A DNA stretch of 54,865 bases. Origin: JAVJSD01 sp040219575. Its GTDB lineage: Bacteria; Planctomycetota; Planctomycetia; Pirellulales; Pirellulaceae. Shown in pieces: positions 44,460-54,285 of this stretch. The stretch is from contig JAVJSD010000068.1 of NCBI GenBank assembly GCA_040219575.1, positions 1 to 54,865 of the forward strand. The letters run 5' to 3'. Under the pieces are notes generated by a model that was given only the letters and a program-made list of their open reading frames with translations, ran no database searches and was not told the origin of the DNA. The translations under genes and the position numbers were made by a program. How positions within the stretch are numbered: the stretch's first letter is position 1; each line of letters opens with the position of its first letter.

Positions 44460-44495
44460 GGGAGTGAGTTACTCAAGAGGAAGTAAGGCAGAACC

Positions 44496-44601
44496 ACCGT
44501 GACGGTGCGATTCTCCGCAGCGGAACTCGCCAGAGTTCCGATGTATTCGGTCGAATTTCGGAAGTCTGGCGACTTCCGCTACGAGTTTTCAGACAAAGCC
44601 T
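44496..44601. repeat. Palindromic family 2, copy 2
   Basis: This aligns with 18859-18962 (GTGACGGTGCGATTCTCCGC ... GAGTTTTCAGACAAAGCCT). It contains the inner palindrome AGTTCC/GGAAGTC. Here it occupies the spacer between the two dehydrogenase genes. The left terminal repeat seen in copy 1 is missing. Confidence 0.65.
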
Positions 44602-44656
44602 GGCGTCTTGTAAGCGACTATCAGCGGTTCCACCGTTGCGTTCTCCAGGTGCGTAT

Positions 44657-45610
<954 letters not shown>

Positions 45611-45724
45611 GGAGAGGGCTCCGCGACGGCGGTGATACGAGACGAAAGTACGACGTCGATTCCTCGACGCTGCCTTGTTGGGCGCCGCGCCGACCGGCCA
45701 TATTCCGATACCGGCGGGAGATGG

Positions 45725-46306
45725 TCAAGGGTCGGCCGGCGTCTCGGCGACGCCCGCCGACGGCGTCGAATCCTCCGTGAGCGCCTGGAGTTCGTGAAGA
45801 ATCACCTCGTTGGCCGGAATATCGGCGGAGTTCTTCGGTCGATAGACGTAGCGGACGACGCCCGCCGCATCGACGATCACCACGCCGTGCAGTTGCTGCA
45901 GATCCCCCTGCGGCCTGCGAACTCCGCCCCGCAGCGTGGCTCGCAGTCCGGCGCCCCACACGCAGACGCCCGCCACCTCGTTCATGCCGCCCCGCGGGAT
46001 CTCGTAGGCCCGATACGCCTGCTGCTCGGGATCCGCCAGGCAGGCGAACGGCGCCTTGCGCTCCTCGCGAAACGCGGCGGCCTGCTTAGGCGTGCCCATC
46101 GTGACCACCACCACCTCGGCCCCCGCGTCGCGGAAGCGCTGGTAGTCGTCGCGCACGTTGGCCACGTGCTCGCGGCAGAACGGGCAGCCCAGGTGGCGTT
46201 CGAAGAACAGCACCACCGGCCGGCGCCAGAACTGCGACAGTTTCACCGACTGTCCGGTGTGGTCGTGCAAGGCAACGTCCGGGGCGGCATCGCCGGGTGA
46301 GAGCAT
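45725..46306 (-). CDS. Peroxiredoxin-like protein (AhpC/TSA_2 type)
   Basis: This encodes 193 residues. Thioredoxin fold with a CPFC redox pair (Cys41, Cys44) in LGCPFCREHV, the position of the peroxidatic site in PRXL2/SelL-like proteins. The following helix (DYQRFRDAGAEVVVVTMGT) and the VVIVDAAGVVRYVYRP strand fit the redoxin fold. It would reduce peroxides or disulfides, with thioredoxin as the likely donor. No signal peptide, so cytoplasmic. It is read in the same direction as the AKR gene, 114 bases upstream, which may make it part of the operon or not. Confidence 0.82.
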   Translation of the reverse strand: MLSPGDAAPDVALHDHTGQSVKLSQFWRRPVVLFFERHLGCPFCREHVANVRDDYQRFRDAGAEVVVVTMGTPKQAAAFREERKAPFACLADPEQQAYRAYEIPRGGMNEVAGVCVWGAGLRATLRGGVRRPQGDLQQLHGVVIVDAAGVVRYVYRPKNSADIPANEVILHELQALTEDSTPSAGVAETPADP

Positions 46307-46461
46307 GCGGGCGGTCCCCCATATCGAATCAAAGGCGAACTGGTCCTACCATTCATTGTTACAGGGCCGTTGCGCGAGACAACCTGCCGGTTGCCGACAA
46401 TACGTGGTGGCCGAGTCTCGGGCTGGAGATATCACTAAAGGAAATGCAAACGGAGGAGCCC

Positions 46462-46959
46462 ATGGCGGTTGCAGTGCGACGACTGCTGTTCTGCTCGGTG
46501 TTGCTTTCGTTCGCCGGCTCGATTTCCGACGCGTTCGGCGCGGAAATTGAAATTCTGGCGCTGCGCGACTTCGACGACGTCGAACTGAAGTTCAATGGCA
46601 TGCGCCGCACGGCTTTCCTGGTGGGCCTGGCGCCGCTTGATGCGAGCGACCTGGACGCCGCCGAGCGGAAGCGACGATTGCGCGCCGTTGGCGAACTGCT
46701 GAAACGCTGCGATCTCGTCGTGACCGTTGTCGTCCAGGAGGAGGACCGTTTGGGGGTTGCGCTCAACGCCTACGCCCATCGCCGCCACGGCTTCGAGCAT
46801 CCCTGGAATCCGTCGAAGTACCCCTGGTGCGCGACGAATTGGGGCGCCTACAACCTCAACCTCTACTTCCTGCATCAAGGCTGGGCCGACTTCCAAGACA
46901 ACTTCGACATCGACAACCACCAGCGGTGGAAGCCGCATTTCGAGAAGCTGCGCCCGTAG
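46462..46959 (+). CDS. Exported SNase-fold-like protein, probably non-catalytic
   Basis: This encodes 165 residues from the ATG at 46462, chosen because CGGAGGAG lies six bases upstream and the first 26 residues are a signal peptide (LLFCSVLLSFAGS, ending FGAE). The mature part follows the thermonuclease order: strand (EIEILALRDFDDVELKFNG), then a strand like VRLIGIDAPE but reading FLVGLAPLDAS, a helix, then DRLGVALNAYAH and a final helix (LNLYFLHQGWADF) like ALVRQGLA. The arginines and glutamate used for catalysis in SNase appear replaced, so it is probably a binding fold. Assignment is tentative. Gene direction opposes the peroxiredoxin gene (divergent). Confidence 0.6.
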   Translation: MAVAVRRLLFCSVLLSFAGSISDAFGAEIEILALRDFDDVELKFNGMRRTAFLVGLAPLDASDLDAAERKRRLRAVGELLKRCDLVVTVVVQEEDRLGVALNAYAHRRHGFEHPWNPSKYPWCATNWGAYNLNLYFLHQGWADFQDNFDIDNHQRWKPHFEKLRP

Positions 46960-47313
46960 GGCGGCCTTCCAGAGCTGTTGTAGTTGTAGTTGTAGGCCGG
47001 AAAAAGCCGTCCGAAGTTCCGGCATTCCTCCACCGCCACGCGAACGAAAACCCGCCCGCCGCGATTCAACATCGACGCGCGCGTCTGCCGGAATGCCCTG
47101 CGGTTTTTCCGGCCTACGACGCTGAATTCAACCGACGGACGAGGACGTCCGTGGTACCGTCTTGGCGATGCGTTTACCCCGCTGACGGATTGTCGCACGT
47201 CGCCCTCCTTTTGTCAGGAGGGCGGCTTCGCGATACGATGTACGCGGCTCAATGCCGCTTCCTTACGATCTTCTACAACGCCTACGTCAACGCCGCCCCA
47301 AAGGAATCCAAAG
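46960..47313. other. 354-base spacer with a MITE-like unit and a hairpin
   Basis: This lies between the SNase-like gene and the lipoprotein gene. It contains a trinucleotide-like GTTGTA tract (46977-46993), a 125-base unit with terminal inverted repeats (46992-47116), and a perfect 8-bp stem GCCCTCCT/AGGAGGGC (47202-47223). No gene is seen. Confidence 0.6.
46992..47116. repeat. MITE-like unit, GTAGGCCGGAAAAA ends
   Basis: The left end GTAGGCCGGAAAAAGCCG and the right end CGGTTTTTCCGGCCTAC pair almost perfectly, and a second inner pair (TTCCGGCATTCC/GGAATGCC) extends the arms. No target-site duplication could be defined. Confidence 0.65.
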
Positions 47314-48801
47314 ATGACTCGCTGGCGCAAGGAATACGCTGCGATGGCCGCGATCGCCATCACGTTCTCGTGTCTTGTCGCGGGATGCTCCTCCGGCGAT
47401 TCTCCAGAGCAGAACGCGGCAGCGCAGGATCGCTTCTTCGTCGCCGTCAGCAGCGGCGACACGCAGCGCGTGCTCGATTTGATGCATCCGGAGCTTCGCA
47501 AGCAAATCGACGAACCGCTGTTGGCCGACTGGATGAAGCAGGTCAATGCTTCGCTCGGCAAGTACGAGGGAATGAGTTGGAGCGACTGGAACACGAAGTG
47601 GGAGGTGAAAAACGGCGTCAAACGCAACCTCGCCGAGGGAACCTTCAACTTCGCCCGCGGCGACGCCCAGGCCGAGTTCGTGTTCGTCGACGATCAACTG
47701 GTCTCGTTTCATGTCGATTCGGACAAGATCCCCAAAGATTGGTTTCACGGACCGTCCGACGCCGCGATCTACCAGCAGCGCGGCGCCGAGTTCTTGCGGC
47801 ATCTCTACACTGGTGAATTCGACAAGATCGACCAGAAGGTGCGCGACGCCTTTGGAACGCCGGTGCTCGAGAACGCCGCCGCGGAGATTAAGGAGCAGTT
47901 GGGAAAGGTCCAGAAGATCGAGCCCGACGCGCAGCAGTGGAGCGACGAGAACGGCGGACGGCTTTCCAACTGCTACCGTGTGGAAGGCGACCGGGAGGTC
48001 GACGGGGTCCATCGCTTTCTCTACGCCCAGGTCGATTTCGGCTTCTCCGGCTTGCAGGGCATGCCCACGGGATTCAAAAACGGCGCCGATGCCGAAATCG
48101 AATTGCCGCCCGAGCAGGCGGGGCAGTACGAGCCGCGGGAACAGGCGGTGTTGGCCGCCTGGCAGTCGTCAGACGCCGCGAAGTTCGCGACCCTCATGGA
48201 GCCGTCGCTTCGCGATCGACTCGACGACGCGGTCGCCGCCGCCTGGTTGAAGGGCGTTGCGGCCAACCACGGCGAGTTTCAAGCGTTGAAGTCGGTCGCG
48301 CGGAAGTCGATCTACCGCGACGGCAGGAAGCTGATCGAAAGCACGCTCACCTGCGAGCACGAGCAGGGCGACGTCGACCTGCGGTTGGAGTTCAAGGAAG
48401 TGTTTCCCGAGCATGTCACGGGATTCTTCATTCCCGTGGAGCATCTCAAGGGGTGGCCCGAAAAGCTCGAGGTTTCCGGCTACCAGGAGCGCGGCAAGGC
48501 GTTCCTGGAGAAGTTGCTCGCCGGCCAATTGGAGGAGTCGACGACGTTGATGGGCCCCGCCTTTCGCGCGGCGGCGCCGGTCGAAAAACTGGCGGCGATC
48601 AAACAACAGATTGATGAGAAGTTGGGGACGGTGGAGACGATCGAAGCCGGCATGCCCGAAGTGCAAGATGGAGAAACACTGCAGCTGGTGGTTCCCTTCC
48701 AGCTCAAGTTCGAGAAGGGGCCCACGACCGGCCAGGTGGCGTTCGTGTACACCGGCGCCGCCTTCGTTCTGAACGGCTTCAACGTCAATTTCGCGGATTG
48801 A
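47314..48801 (+). CDS. Lipoprotein with four DUF3887-like repeats
   Basis: This encodes 495 residues. The ATG at 47314 has AAGGA about eight bases upstream. The lipobox is SCLVAGC with lipidated Cys25. Four units of about 110 residues follow (about 39-147, 153-255, 270-370, 385-495). Each has the DUF3887 order: a helical start (FFVAVSSGDTQRVLDLMHPE, LRHLYTGEFDKIDQKVRDAF, VLAAWQSSDAAKFATLMEPS, FLEKLLAGQLEESTTLMGPA), then a cystatin/SnoaL-like beta sheet (AEFVFVDDQLVSFHV). DUF3887 units are common in Gram-positive and planctomycete exported proteins, usually in one copy. Role unknown; it may bind small molecules or wall material at the membrane. Confidence 0.78.
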   Translation: MTRWRKEYAAMAAIAITFSCLVAGCSSGDSPEQNAAAQDRFFVAVSSGDTQRVLDLMHPELRKQIDEPLLADWMKQVNASLGKYEGMSWSDWNTKWEVKNGVKRNLAEGTFNFARGDAQAEFVFVDDQLVSFHVDSDKIPKDWFHGPSDAAIYQQRGAEFLRHLYTGEFDKIDQKVRDAFGTPVLENAAAEIKEQLGKVQKIEPDAQQWSDENGGRLSNCYRVEGDREVDGVHRFLYAQVDFGFSGLQGMPTGFKNGADAEIELPPEQAGQYEPREQAVLAAWQSSDAAKFATLMEPSLRDRLDDAVAAAWLKGVAANHGEFQALKSVARKSIYRDGRKLIESTLTCEHEQGDVDLRLEFKEVFPEHVTGFFIPVEHLKGWPEKLEVSGYQERGKAFLEKLLAGQLEESTTLMGPAFRAAAPVEKLAAIKQQIDEKLGTVETIEAGMPEVQDGETLQLVVPFQLKFEKGPTTGQVAFVYTGAAFVLNGFNVNFAD

Positions 48802-48839
48802 GCCGCGCGCGACTCAAGCGAACCCGATGAACGCGTTGG

Positions 48840-49931
48840 TCACGAGTCGGCCGGTTCGGCGGTCAGCACTTTCAGGACGACCACCGTGTTGTCGTCGTCC
48901 TGCGGCGCCCCCTCGGCGAAACGCCGCGCGGCGGTGAGCAGTTGTTCTCCGACTTGCTGCGCCGACTGGCCGTTGTCGGCCGACAACACGCGCAGCAACT
49001 GCCTCTCGCCGAATTGCACCTGTTGCGGATTCTGCGTTTCCAGCACGCCGTCGGTCGCCAGCAGCAGCAACTCGCCGGCTTGCAACTGCACCGGCGGAGA
49101 ACTGCTCGCGTGAAGCACGTCGACGGCGCCCAGCGGGGGGCAACTCGCGTGAAGCGTCTCCAACGCACCCGCGGTCGTCATCAGGTAGGCGTTGTGGCCG
49201 GCGCCGGCGTAGGTCAGCAACCGCCGCCGGGGACAGACGCGCGCCAGGAACATGGTGACGAACCGCCCGCTCTCCACGTCGTCGACCAGGAAGCGATTAG
49301 CGTGATTCAGTAGTTCCTCGGGCGCCTTGTACTGGGTGGCCAGCGAACGCAGCAACACGCGCGTCTCCGACATCAGCAGCGCGGGGCCGATGCCGTGGCC
49401 GCTGACGTCGGCGATGACCAACACCACGCTGCCGTCGTCGAGCGGGAGGTAGTCGAAGTAGTCGCCTCCAGCCCATTCCGCGGGATGCGAGGCGCCCCAG
49501 ATGTCCAAGCCGGGCAGTTGCGGCGGCTGGCTGGGAAACAGATTCTGCTGCACCTGCCGCGCGATGCGCAGCTCGTCCTCGTTCTGCTGCACGACCCGTT
49601 CGAGCTGCTTCTTTTCCCGACGGAGCACGTCGCGAGCGCGGGAGAGCTCGATGAAGTGCGGTTCGATCAGGCCCACGCCGGCCATGAACAGCACCGAGAC
49701 CAGCAGCGAGGCCGTGCACTCGGTCCACAGCGAGGTGTTGCTGAAGACGTCGGGATTCAGTTGCCACACGGTGACCAGCGTCGCCCCTCGGCGGATGGCC
49801 ATCAGGATGGCCGCGGCCGAAATCAGAATCCAGGCCGAGTTGCCGCGATACTTATAGTTGAGGCGCAGCGCCAACCCCGCGGCGGCGAATTGCGCCGCCG
49901 CCGCGGCGATCAGCACGATCTTGAAAGCCAT
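48840..49931 (-). CDS. Membrane-anchored SpoIIE/RsbU-type PP2C phosphatase
   Basis: This encodes 363 residues from the ATG at 49931 (MAFKIVLIAAAAAQ); the frame to 49997 is open but the first residues there are not membrane-like. Three hydrophobic helices occupy about 1-105 (LIAAAAAQFAAAGLALRL, then WILISAAAILMAI, then CTASLLVSVLFMAGVG). A helical linker (ELSRARDVLRREKKQLERVV) leads to the PP2C domain (about 140-363). Mn-binding aspartates are visible in GGDYFDYLPLDDGSVVLVI (about 178-180) and VIADVSGHGIG (about 196), and DDDNTVVVL near the C-terminus. Such enzymes dephosphorylate anti-sigma antagonists; no partner kinase or antagonist lies next to it. Confidence 0.88.
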   Translation of the reverse strand: MAFKIVLIAAAAAQFAAAGLALRLNYKYRGNSAWILISAAAILMAIRRGATLVTVWQLNPDVFSNTSLWTECTASLLVSVLFMAGVGLIEPHFIELSRARDVLRREKKQLERVVQQNEDELRIARQVQQNLFPSQPPQLPGLDIWGASHPAEWAGGDYFDYLPLDDGSVVLVIADVSGHGIGPALLMSETRVLLRSLATQYKAPEELLNHANRFLVDDVESGRFVTMFLARVCPRRRLLTYAGAGHNAYLMTTAGALETLHASCPPLGAVDVLHASSSPPVQLQAGELLLLATDGVLETQNPQQVQFGERQLLRVLSADNGQSAQQVGEQLLTAARRFAEGAPQDDDNTVVVLKVLTAEPADS

Positions 49932-50037
49932 CGACAAATCCCGCCTTCGATCAAGGACGCCTCGCAGTTGGTGACGCCGCATCGTATGTTGCCGCACGGT
50001 GCGCCGCCGATGCCGAGCACGACGCGTGAGTCACGCC

Positions 50038-50110
50038 GTAGCGGAAGTCGTGAGACGTCGTGAGACTTCCGACTGCATTGAACAGGGGGAACTCTCACGA
50101 GTTCCGCTAC
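50038..50110. repeat. Palindromic family 1, copy
   Basis: GTAGCGGAAGTCGTGAGACG plus a duplicated CGTGAGACTTCC on the left, GAACTCTCACGAGTTCCGCTAC on the right (22-base arm). Upstream of the phosphatase gene. Confidence 0.75.
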
Positions 50111-50227
50111 AAGTCGATTTGCCACGTCGGCGCTGCCAGACAGAGCCGACTGGAAAACAGCTCGACACGGACTCTGCCTGTTTAGCCGATGACCGGCGGG
50201 GCGGCAATCGTGGGAAAAAACGCCGAT

Positions 50228-51850
50228 TCAGGGCGCCGTCGCCAGGCCGGGCACGAGAAAGACCAGCGCGGGGGCGTCCTCGTCGGCGTCGGCTTCTTCG
50301 TCGCGCCGGCCGCCGGCCACGAAGAAGCCTTCCTCGCTCCGCCCGCAGTAGAGCGGTTGTTCCGTGCGGGGATCGGTCGGAACCGTGCGGAAATAGTCGG
50401 GCGTCAGTTCCCCCAGCCGCTGCGGAAGACGGCCTTTCTGCTGTCGATACAGCTCCGCGGCGATCGCGGCGTCGGCGCAGCGGTTCAGCGCGATGGCCTC
50501 CGCGGCGTCATGGAAAGTTTCGTACATCAGCGGGACAAGCTCCAGCGAACCGCCGAATCGCCGGCGACCGAACGCGCTGTTATCCACGTGATTCTCCAAA
50601 TCCTCGTCGATGGCCCAGGCGACGTCGATCGCCTCCGACAGGGGCTCCTGCGCCGCCCGCACGGCGCGGTTCATGCAGACCAGGTAGAACGTGGTATCTT
50701 CGTGCGACGCTCCCAGCGATTGCACCCACGTCGCCTTGGTTTCCGAGGCCGCCAGCGAGGAAGAGGACTCAAGCGCCGCCATGCCCCGCACTCGCTCGCC
50801 CACCAGGGCGGCGTACAAGCTGGTTTGAAAGTCCGCCGCCCGCAAATCGTCGCGCAGCCGCTGCAGTTGTTGCGGCGAGAACTCGACGTGGCCCAGCAGT
50901 TGCCGGATTCGCTCGCACCCCATCCGCGAGCAATCGATCATGTCGCGGTGGGCCCGCAGGCTCGGCTGATCGTCGAGCGAGGCGGCCAACGCCAGCACGG
51001 CGTGGATCGAGTCGGCCGTCCCGTCGCTGGCGCCCTGGTGCGCCCGTACATGCGCCTCCAGGCTGAGCAGCCGCGCGCCGCGCATCAGCAGCGAGTGAAT
51101 CTGGTTCGCGTCGGAGCCGGTTTCGAATTCGAGGGGATAGCGGACTTCTCCCTCCGCGCCGGCGACCGCCTTCAATTCGGCCAATTCGTTGTGAAAGCCG
51201 TGCAGCAGTTGTTCGGCTTTGCGCAGTTCGATCCAGCGCTCGGGCGGCGGTGGAATCAGGATCGCCTGGTCCGTCTCCGCGAAGTCGACGATCGGCAGCC
51301 CCGTGGTGGAGGGATCGTACTGCGGCCCCGCCAGCGACCGCACGGCCCCCATCCACTGCTGGGAAGCGTCGTCCTCGCCCTCGGCAACGCGGTACGCGTC
51401 CGACAGCTCCCGCAGTGAGATCGGTTCCCCGCTGTTGGCGATCGTGGCTTTCTCGGCCGCCAAACGATTGACGCCCCGCCAGTGCCAGGCGGTCAGTGCG
51501 ATCGAGGGGATGATCACCAGCAGGGCGATCGCGAGTCCCAGCCTGCCGAGCCGTGTTCCCACGACGTAGCGCGCCGCGGCGGTCGGCCAGTCGAGCAGGC
51601 ATCGCCATTGCAGCCGCGCACGGGTCGCGGGGGCCGAATCCATCGCGGCGCCGGATCGGGTGAGGTCGGCGATCGACGTCAGTTCCTTCTCCGACAGCCC
51701 GTCGAGCAGCCAATCCTCGACGTCGACGCAGTCCGGCGAGGCGACCACGGGGATCTTCGCGCCGCAGGCCGGGCATTTCGGTTCGCTGCCGACCAGGCTG
51801 TCCGGCACGGCGTAGCGTTTTCCACAGCGGCAAGCAACCACGATGGCCAT
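50228..51850 (-). CDS. Zinc-ribbon-fronted membrane protein, planctomycete type
   Basis: This encodes 540 residues from the ATG at 51850 (MAIVVACRCGKRYAVPDSLV). The long open frame upstream of that ATG is the antisense of the next gene and not coding. Four cysteines (7, 9, 26, 29) form a CRCG...CPACG zinc ribbon typical of this planctomycete group. One hydrophobic helix at about 103-122 (LGLAIALLVIIPSIALTAWHW) leads to a helical exterior domain of about 400 residues. Near the end, AIAAELYRQQKGRLPQRLGE then LTPDYFRTVPTDP resembles the YRxxxGxxPxxLxxLxPxY stretch seen at the ends of many planctomycete hypotheticals. No catalytic motif is visible and function is unknown. Confidence 0.75.
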   Translation of the reverse strand: MAIVVACRCGKRYAVPDSLVGSEPKCPACGAKIPVVASPDCVDVEDWLLDGLSEKELTSIADLTRSGAAMDSAPATRARLQWRCLLDWPTAAARYVVGTRLGRLGLAIALLVIIPSIALTAWHWRGVNRLAAEKATIANSGEPISLRELSDAYRVAEGEDDASQQWMGAVRSLAGPQYDPSTTGLPIVDFAETDQAILIPPPPERWIELRKAEQLLHGFHNELAELKAVAGAEGEVRYPLEFETGSDANQIHSLLMRGARLLSLEAHVRAHQGASDGTADSIHAVLALAASLDDQPSLRAHRDMIDCSRMGCERIRQLLGHVEFSPQQLQRLRDDLRAADFQTSLYAALVGERVRGMAALESSSSLAASETKATWVQSLGASHEDTTFYLVCMNRAVRAAQEPLSEAIDVAWAIDEDLENHVDNSAFGRRRFGGSLELVPLMYETFHDAAEAIALNRCADAAIAAELYRQQKGRLPQRLGELTPDYFRTVPTDPRTEQPLYCGRSEEGFFVAGGRRDEEADADEDAPALVFLVPGLATAP

Positions 51851-51915
51851 GATGTGCGGTCCTCGTTCCGCCGGCCCGCCGCGGCGTTGTCGACCGAGAC
51901 GGAGTTCCTCGCCGG

Positions 51916-52302
51916 CTATCGCATCTTGAAGTATCGTCGCAGCGATTCCTGCGCCGCCGTGCTCGAATCGCCGCGGGCCGGTTCTTCCGTGGTCGGCGGC
52001 GGCGGCGGGAGTTTGGTCGGGGCCGTCGGCTTGCTGTCTTGCTTGTCGGCGGCAGGACGAGTTCCTCCGCCGCCGAGGCGCTCGCGCAACCATTCAGGGG
52101 CGCGCTGGTCGAGCAGACGCTTCATCTTTTCCGCTCCCAGTGCGTAGTAGGCGGCGTAGCCGCCGCCCGCGACGAGCAACAAGACAATCAGCAACAGTTG
52201 CCACCATTCCACGGTCGCCTGGTCCTCTGGGAAACGAAATCCTGAACGGTCGGTCGCATGCTTGGGAACAGACTCCGAGGCGATCGGCCAGCGCAGCGGC
52301 AT
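51916..52302 (-). CDS. Small single-span membrane protein
   Basis: This encodes 128 residues from the ATG at 52302. A GTG at 52212 (VEWWQLLLIVLLLVAGGGYA) gives a shorter and more natural start, with the hydrophobic helix at the very N-terminus; the first 30 residues of the long form are not protein-like. The rest is a cytoplasmic tail: helix (EKMKRLLDQRAPEWLRERLG), then a Pro/Thr-rich stretch and RYFKMR at the end. No family is recognised. It lies 65 bases upstream of the zinc-ribbon membrane protein and is probably co-transcribed with it. Confidence 0.6.
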   Translation of the reverse strand: MPLRWPIASESVPKHATDRSGFRFPEDQATVEWWQLLLIVLLLVAGGGYAAYYALGAEKMKRLLDQRAPEWLRERLGGGGTRPAADKQDSKPTAPTKLPPPPPTTEEPARGDSSTAAQESLRRYFKMR

Positions 52303-52424
52303 GCGACGGTCTTGGCGGCAAATCCCTGGCGCTCAAACGAAGAAGTAAAGAACATCGCCGTGAAGATGCGATGAAGGCGAGGCAAAAATTATGACGTGCG
52401 CGGTCGAGGTGGACGAAGAAGTTC

Positions 52425-54194
52425 TCAAGAGTCTCCACTTCGCACGGAGGCGTCGCGCCAGTTTGATTGTTCGATCTTTTTCAGCGCCTGGCGGATGTCG
52501 TCGCCCTGGTAGAACCACAGCCCGCCGCGGAGTCGCTCGGTCTCACCGGGCGCGCAGTTGGAGAATTGGGGATCGCTATGCAGGCAGGGACAATCCGGAT
52601 TCGCCCAGGTCCGCTGGTTCGGCTCCCAGGCGGAGATGATCCACCGCGCCGCGTCGGCGGAGCGGCGGGCGGCGTAAGGCGGCTGGAAGTGCAGGTGCGA
52701 CTCGTCCGGCGGACCGGCGAAACCGGCCGCCCGGGCCAGCATCACGCAGTTCTGCACCCGCAGGCCGGTCAACATCTCGGGCGTGCCGTTGGTGATCCAC
52801 ATCTCCATTTGCACCATGTCGCTGCGCGGGACGACGCGGGTTCCGAAGACGACGCCGTTGGGCAGACGTCGCTCGCAACTCAGGCGGCCGTCGTCATCGC
52901 GCCGCCACTCCCGCGGCGGCAGGTCGATCTCCTGTTTGCTCCAATGCGTGGGAACGTGCGTGTGCGCCAGGTAGAGCAGTTCGCGCTCGTCCGCCTCCTT
53001 CCACCAGATCGCCTCGGGGACGTCGGCCACCACGTAGCCTCCGTCCTGCCAGGGAGTGAACACGCTGACTTTGGTTTCCCGCTGCGGCCGGATCGCGCCG
53101 TCGAGGAAGCCGCGGCGCGGATGCCGCCCGCCCGGATACGGCAACACGCGCAGCGGAGCGTCGTCGTCGCGCTCTGGCGGCCGGGGGGCGATCGCCAGGC
53201 GGGCCAGCGCCGCTTCGACCTGGGGCGTCGTCATTCCCAGGGCCGCCGCCATCTCGCTGGCGGCGAAGCGATGCTCGGTCATGTTCGCCAGCCAGTCGCG
53301 CAACTCGTCGTCGTCTTGGGGCCGGCGTGCATTGCCGCGCGAGCGCTTGGCGGCCAGGGCGTGCTGGCGATCCTTGATCACCTCGTCGTGACGGCGGGGC
53401 GCGATGGCGGGATCGACGTACTTCTCCAAATCACGCAGCGCGATCACGCGATAGCCGTTGTCGGCCAGGTACTTCATATACATCTCGAACCGGTCGGCGG
53501 GTGTATTGACCCAGGCATGCGCCCCGTCGGGAACTCCGTGGAACTGCAGCACGGCCACGCGCCCGGGACGCGCCTGCTCCACCGCGCGGACGAAATCCTC
53601 CAACTCCCAATCCGGTCGGGCGTCGCCGGCCGAGGGAATCAGCAGTGGATGATCGAGATGCGGTTCGTAGGCGAACCCCTCGCCCTTCTCGTACGGATAT
53701 TCCGGAGCGCCGCCGCGCCGTGCGAAACGGACGCCGTGTCGACGGAGCACTTCGAAGCCCTCGATGGCGGTGGCGTTGCCGGGCCAGGCGAAGCTGACGG
53801 GTTTGGGAATGCCGTGCTCCTTACACCGCGCCTCGATGCCGGCCAGTTGCTCATCGAACTGGTCGACCTTGTCCGACGTGATGCCGAGATGGTCGCGCGT
53901 GTGGTTCCCGATTTCGAAGCCGTCCTTGTGAAGCTGCGCGATCTCGTCCCATGTCATGTAGTCTTTCTTGTTCGTGGGAAAGTCGAAGCCCTCGGTGATG
54001 AAGAAGGTGGCGCCGAAGCCGTAGCGCTTCAAGATCGGCCGGGCGTGGGTGAAATGCGACTTGACGCTGTCGTCGAACGTGAGCACGACCAACTTTTCGG
54101 GCACGGGTTCGAGCGACTGCGCTTCGCGACCGATGCTTGCGGCAAGCAGGATCGCAGCAACAAGGCGATAGATCGGTTCGATGCGATTCGACAT
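52425..54194 (-). CDS. Exported polysaccharide deacetylase with large C-terminal domain
   Basis: This encodes 589 residues from the ATG at 54194 (MSNRIEPIYRLVAAILLAAS); residues 8-27 are a signal peptide. The NodB homology domain spans about 34-290: motif 1 is LTFDD (Asp41, Asp42), motif 2 is NHTRDH (metal ligands His98, His102), and LQFHGVPDGAHAW near 248 gives the motif with the conserved His. The metal-dependent enzyme removes acetyl groups from polysaccharide N- or O-acetyls. Residues about 320-589 form a second region (WWKEADERELLYLAHTHVP, then TRVVPRSDMVQMEMWITNG) with a beta-sandwich look, not recognised. No operon partner. The upstream spacer carries two MITEs. Confidence 0.87.
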   Translation of the reverse strand: MSNRIEPIYRLVAAILLAASIGREAQSLEPVPEKLVVLTFDDSVKSHFTHARPILKRYGFGATFFITEGFDFPTNKKDYMTWDEIAQLHKDGFEIGNHTRDHLGITSDKVDQFDEQLAGIEARCKEHGIPKPVSFAWPGNATAIEGFEVLRRHGVRFARRGGAPEYPYEKGEGFAYEPHLDHPLLIPSAGDARPDWELEDFVRAVEQARPGRVAVLQFHGVPDGAHAWVNTPADRFEMYMKYLADNGYRVIALRDLEKYVDPAIAPRRHDEVIKDRQHALAAKRSRGNARRPQDDDELRDWLANMTEHRFAASEMAAALGMTTPQVEAALARLAIAPRPPERDDDAPLRVLPYPGGRHPRRGFLDGAIRPQRETKVSVFTPWQDGGYVVADVPEAIWWKEADERELLYLAHTHVPTHWSKQEIDLPPREWRRDDDGRLSCERRLPNGVVFGTRVVPRSDMVQMEMWITNGTPEMLTGLRVQNCVMLARAAGFAGPPDESHLHFQPPYAARRSADAARWIISAWEPNQRTWANPDCPCLHSDPQFSNCAPGETERLRGGLWFYQGDDIRQALKKIEQSNWRDASVRSGDS

Positions 54195-54285
54195 GATCGT
54201 TTCCTGAAATGGTGCAGCGTTGATGTTGCTGTCGATAGATTGAATCGCTTGTTGAGGCCTGCATTGCCAATACCGACTCAACATC

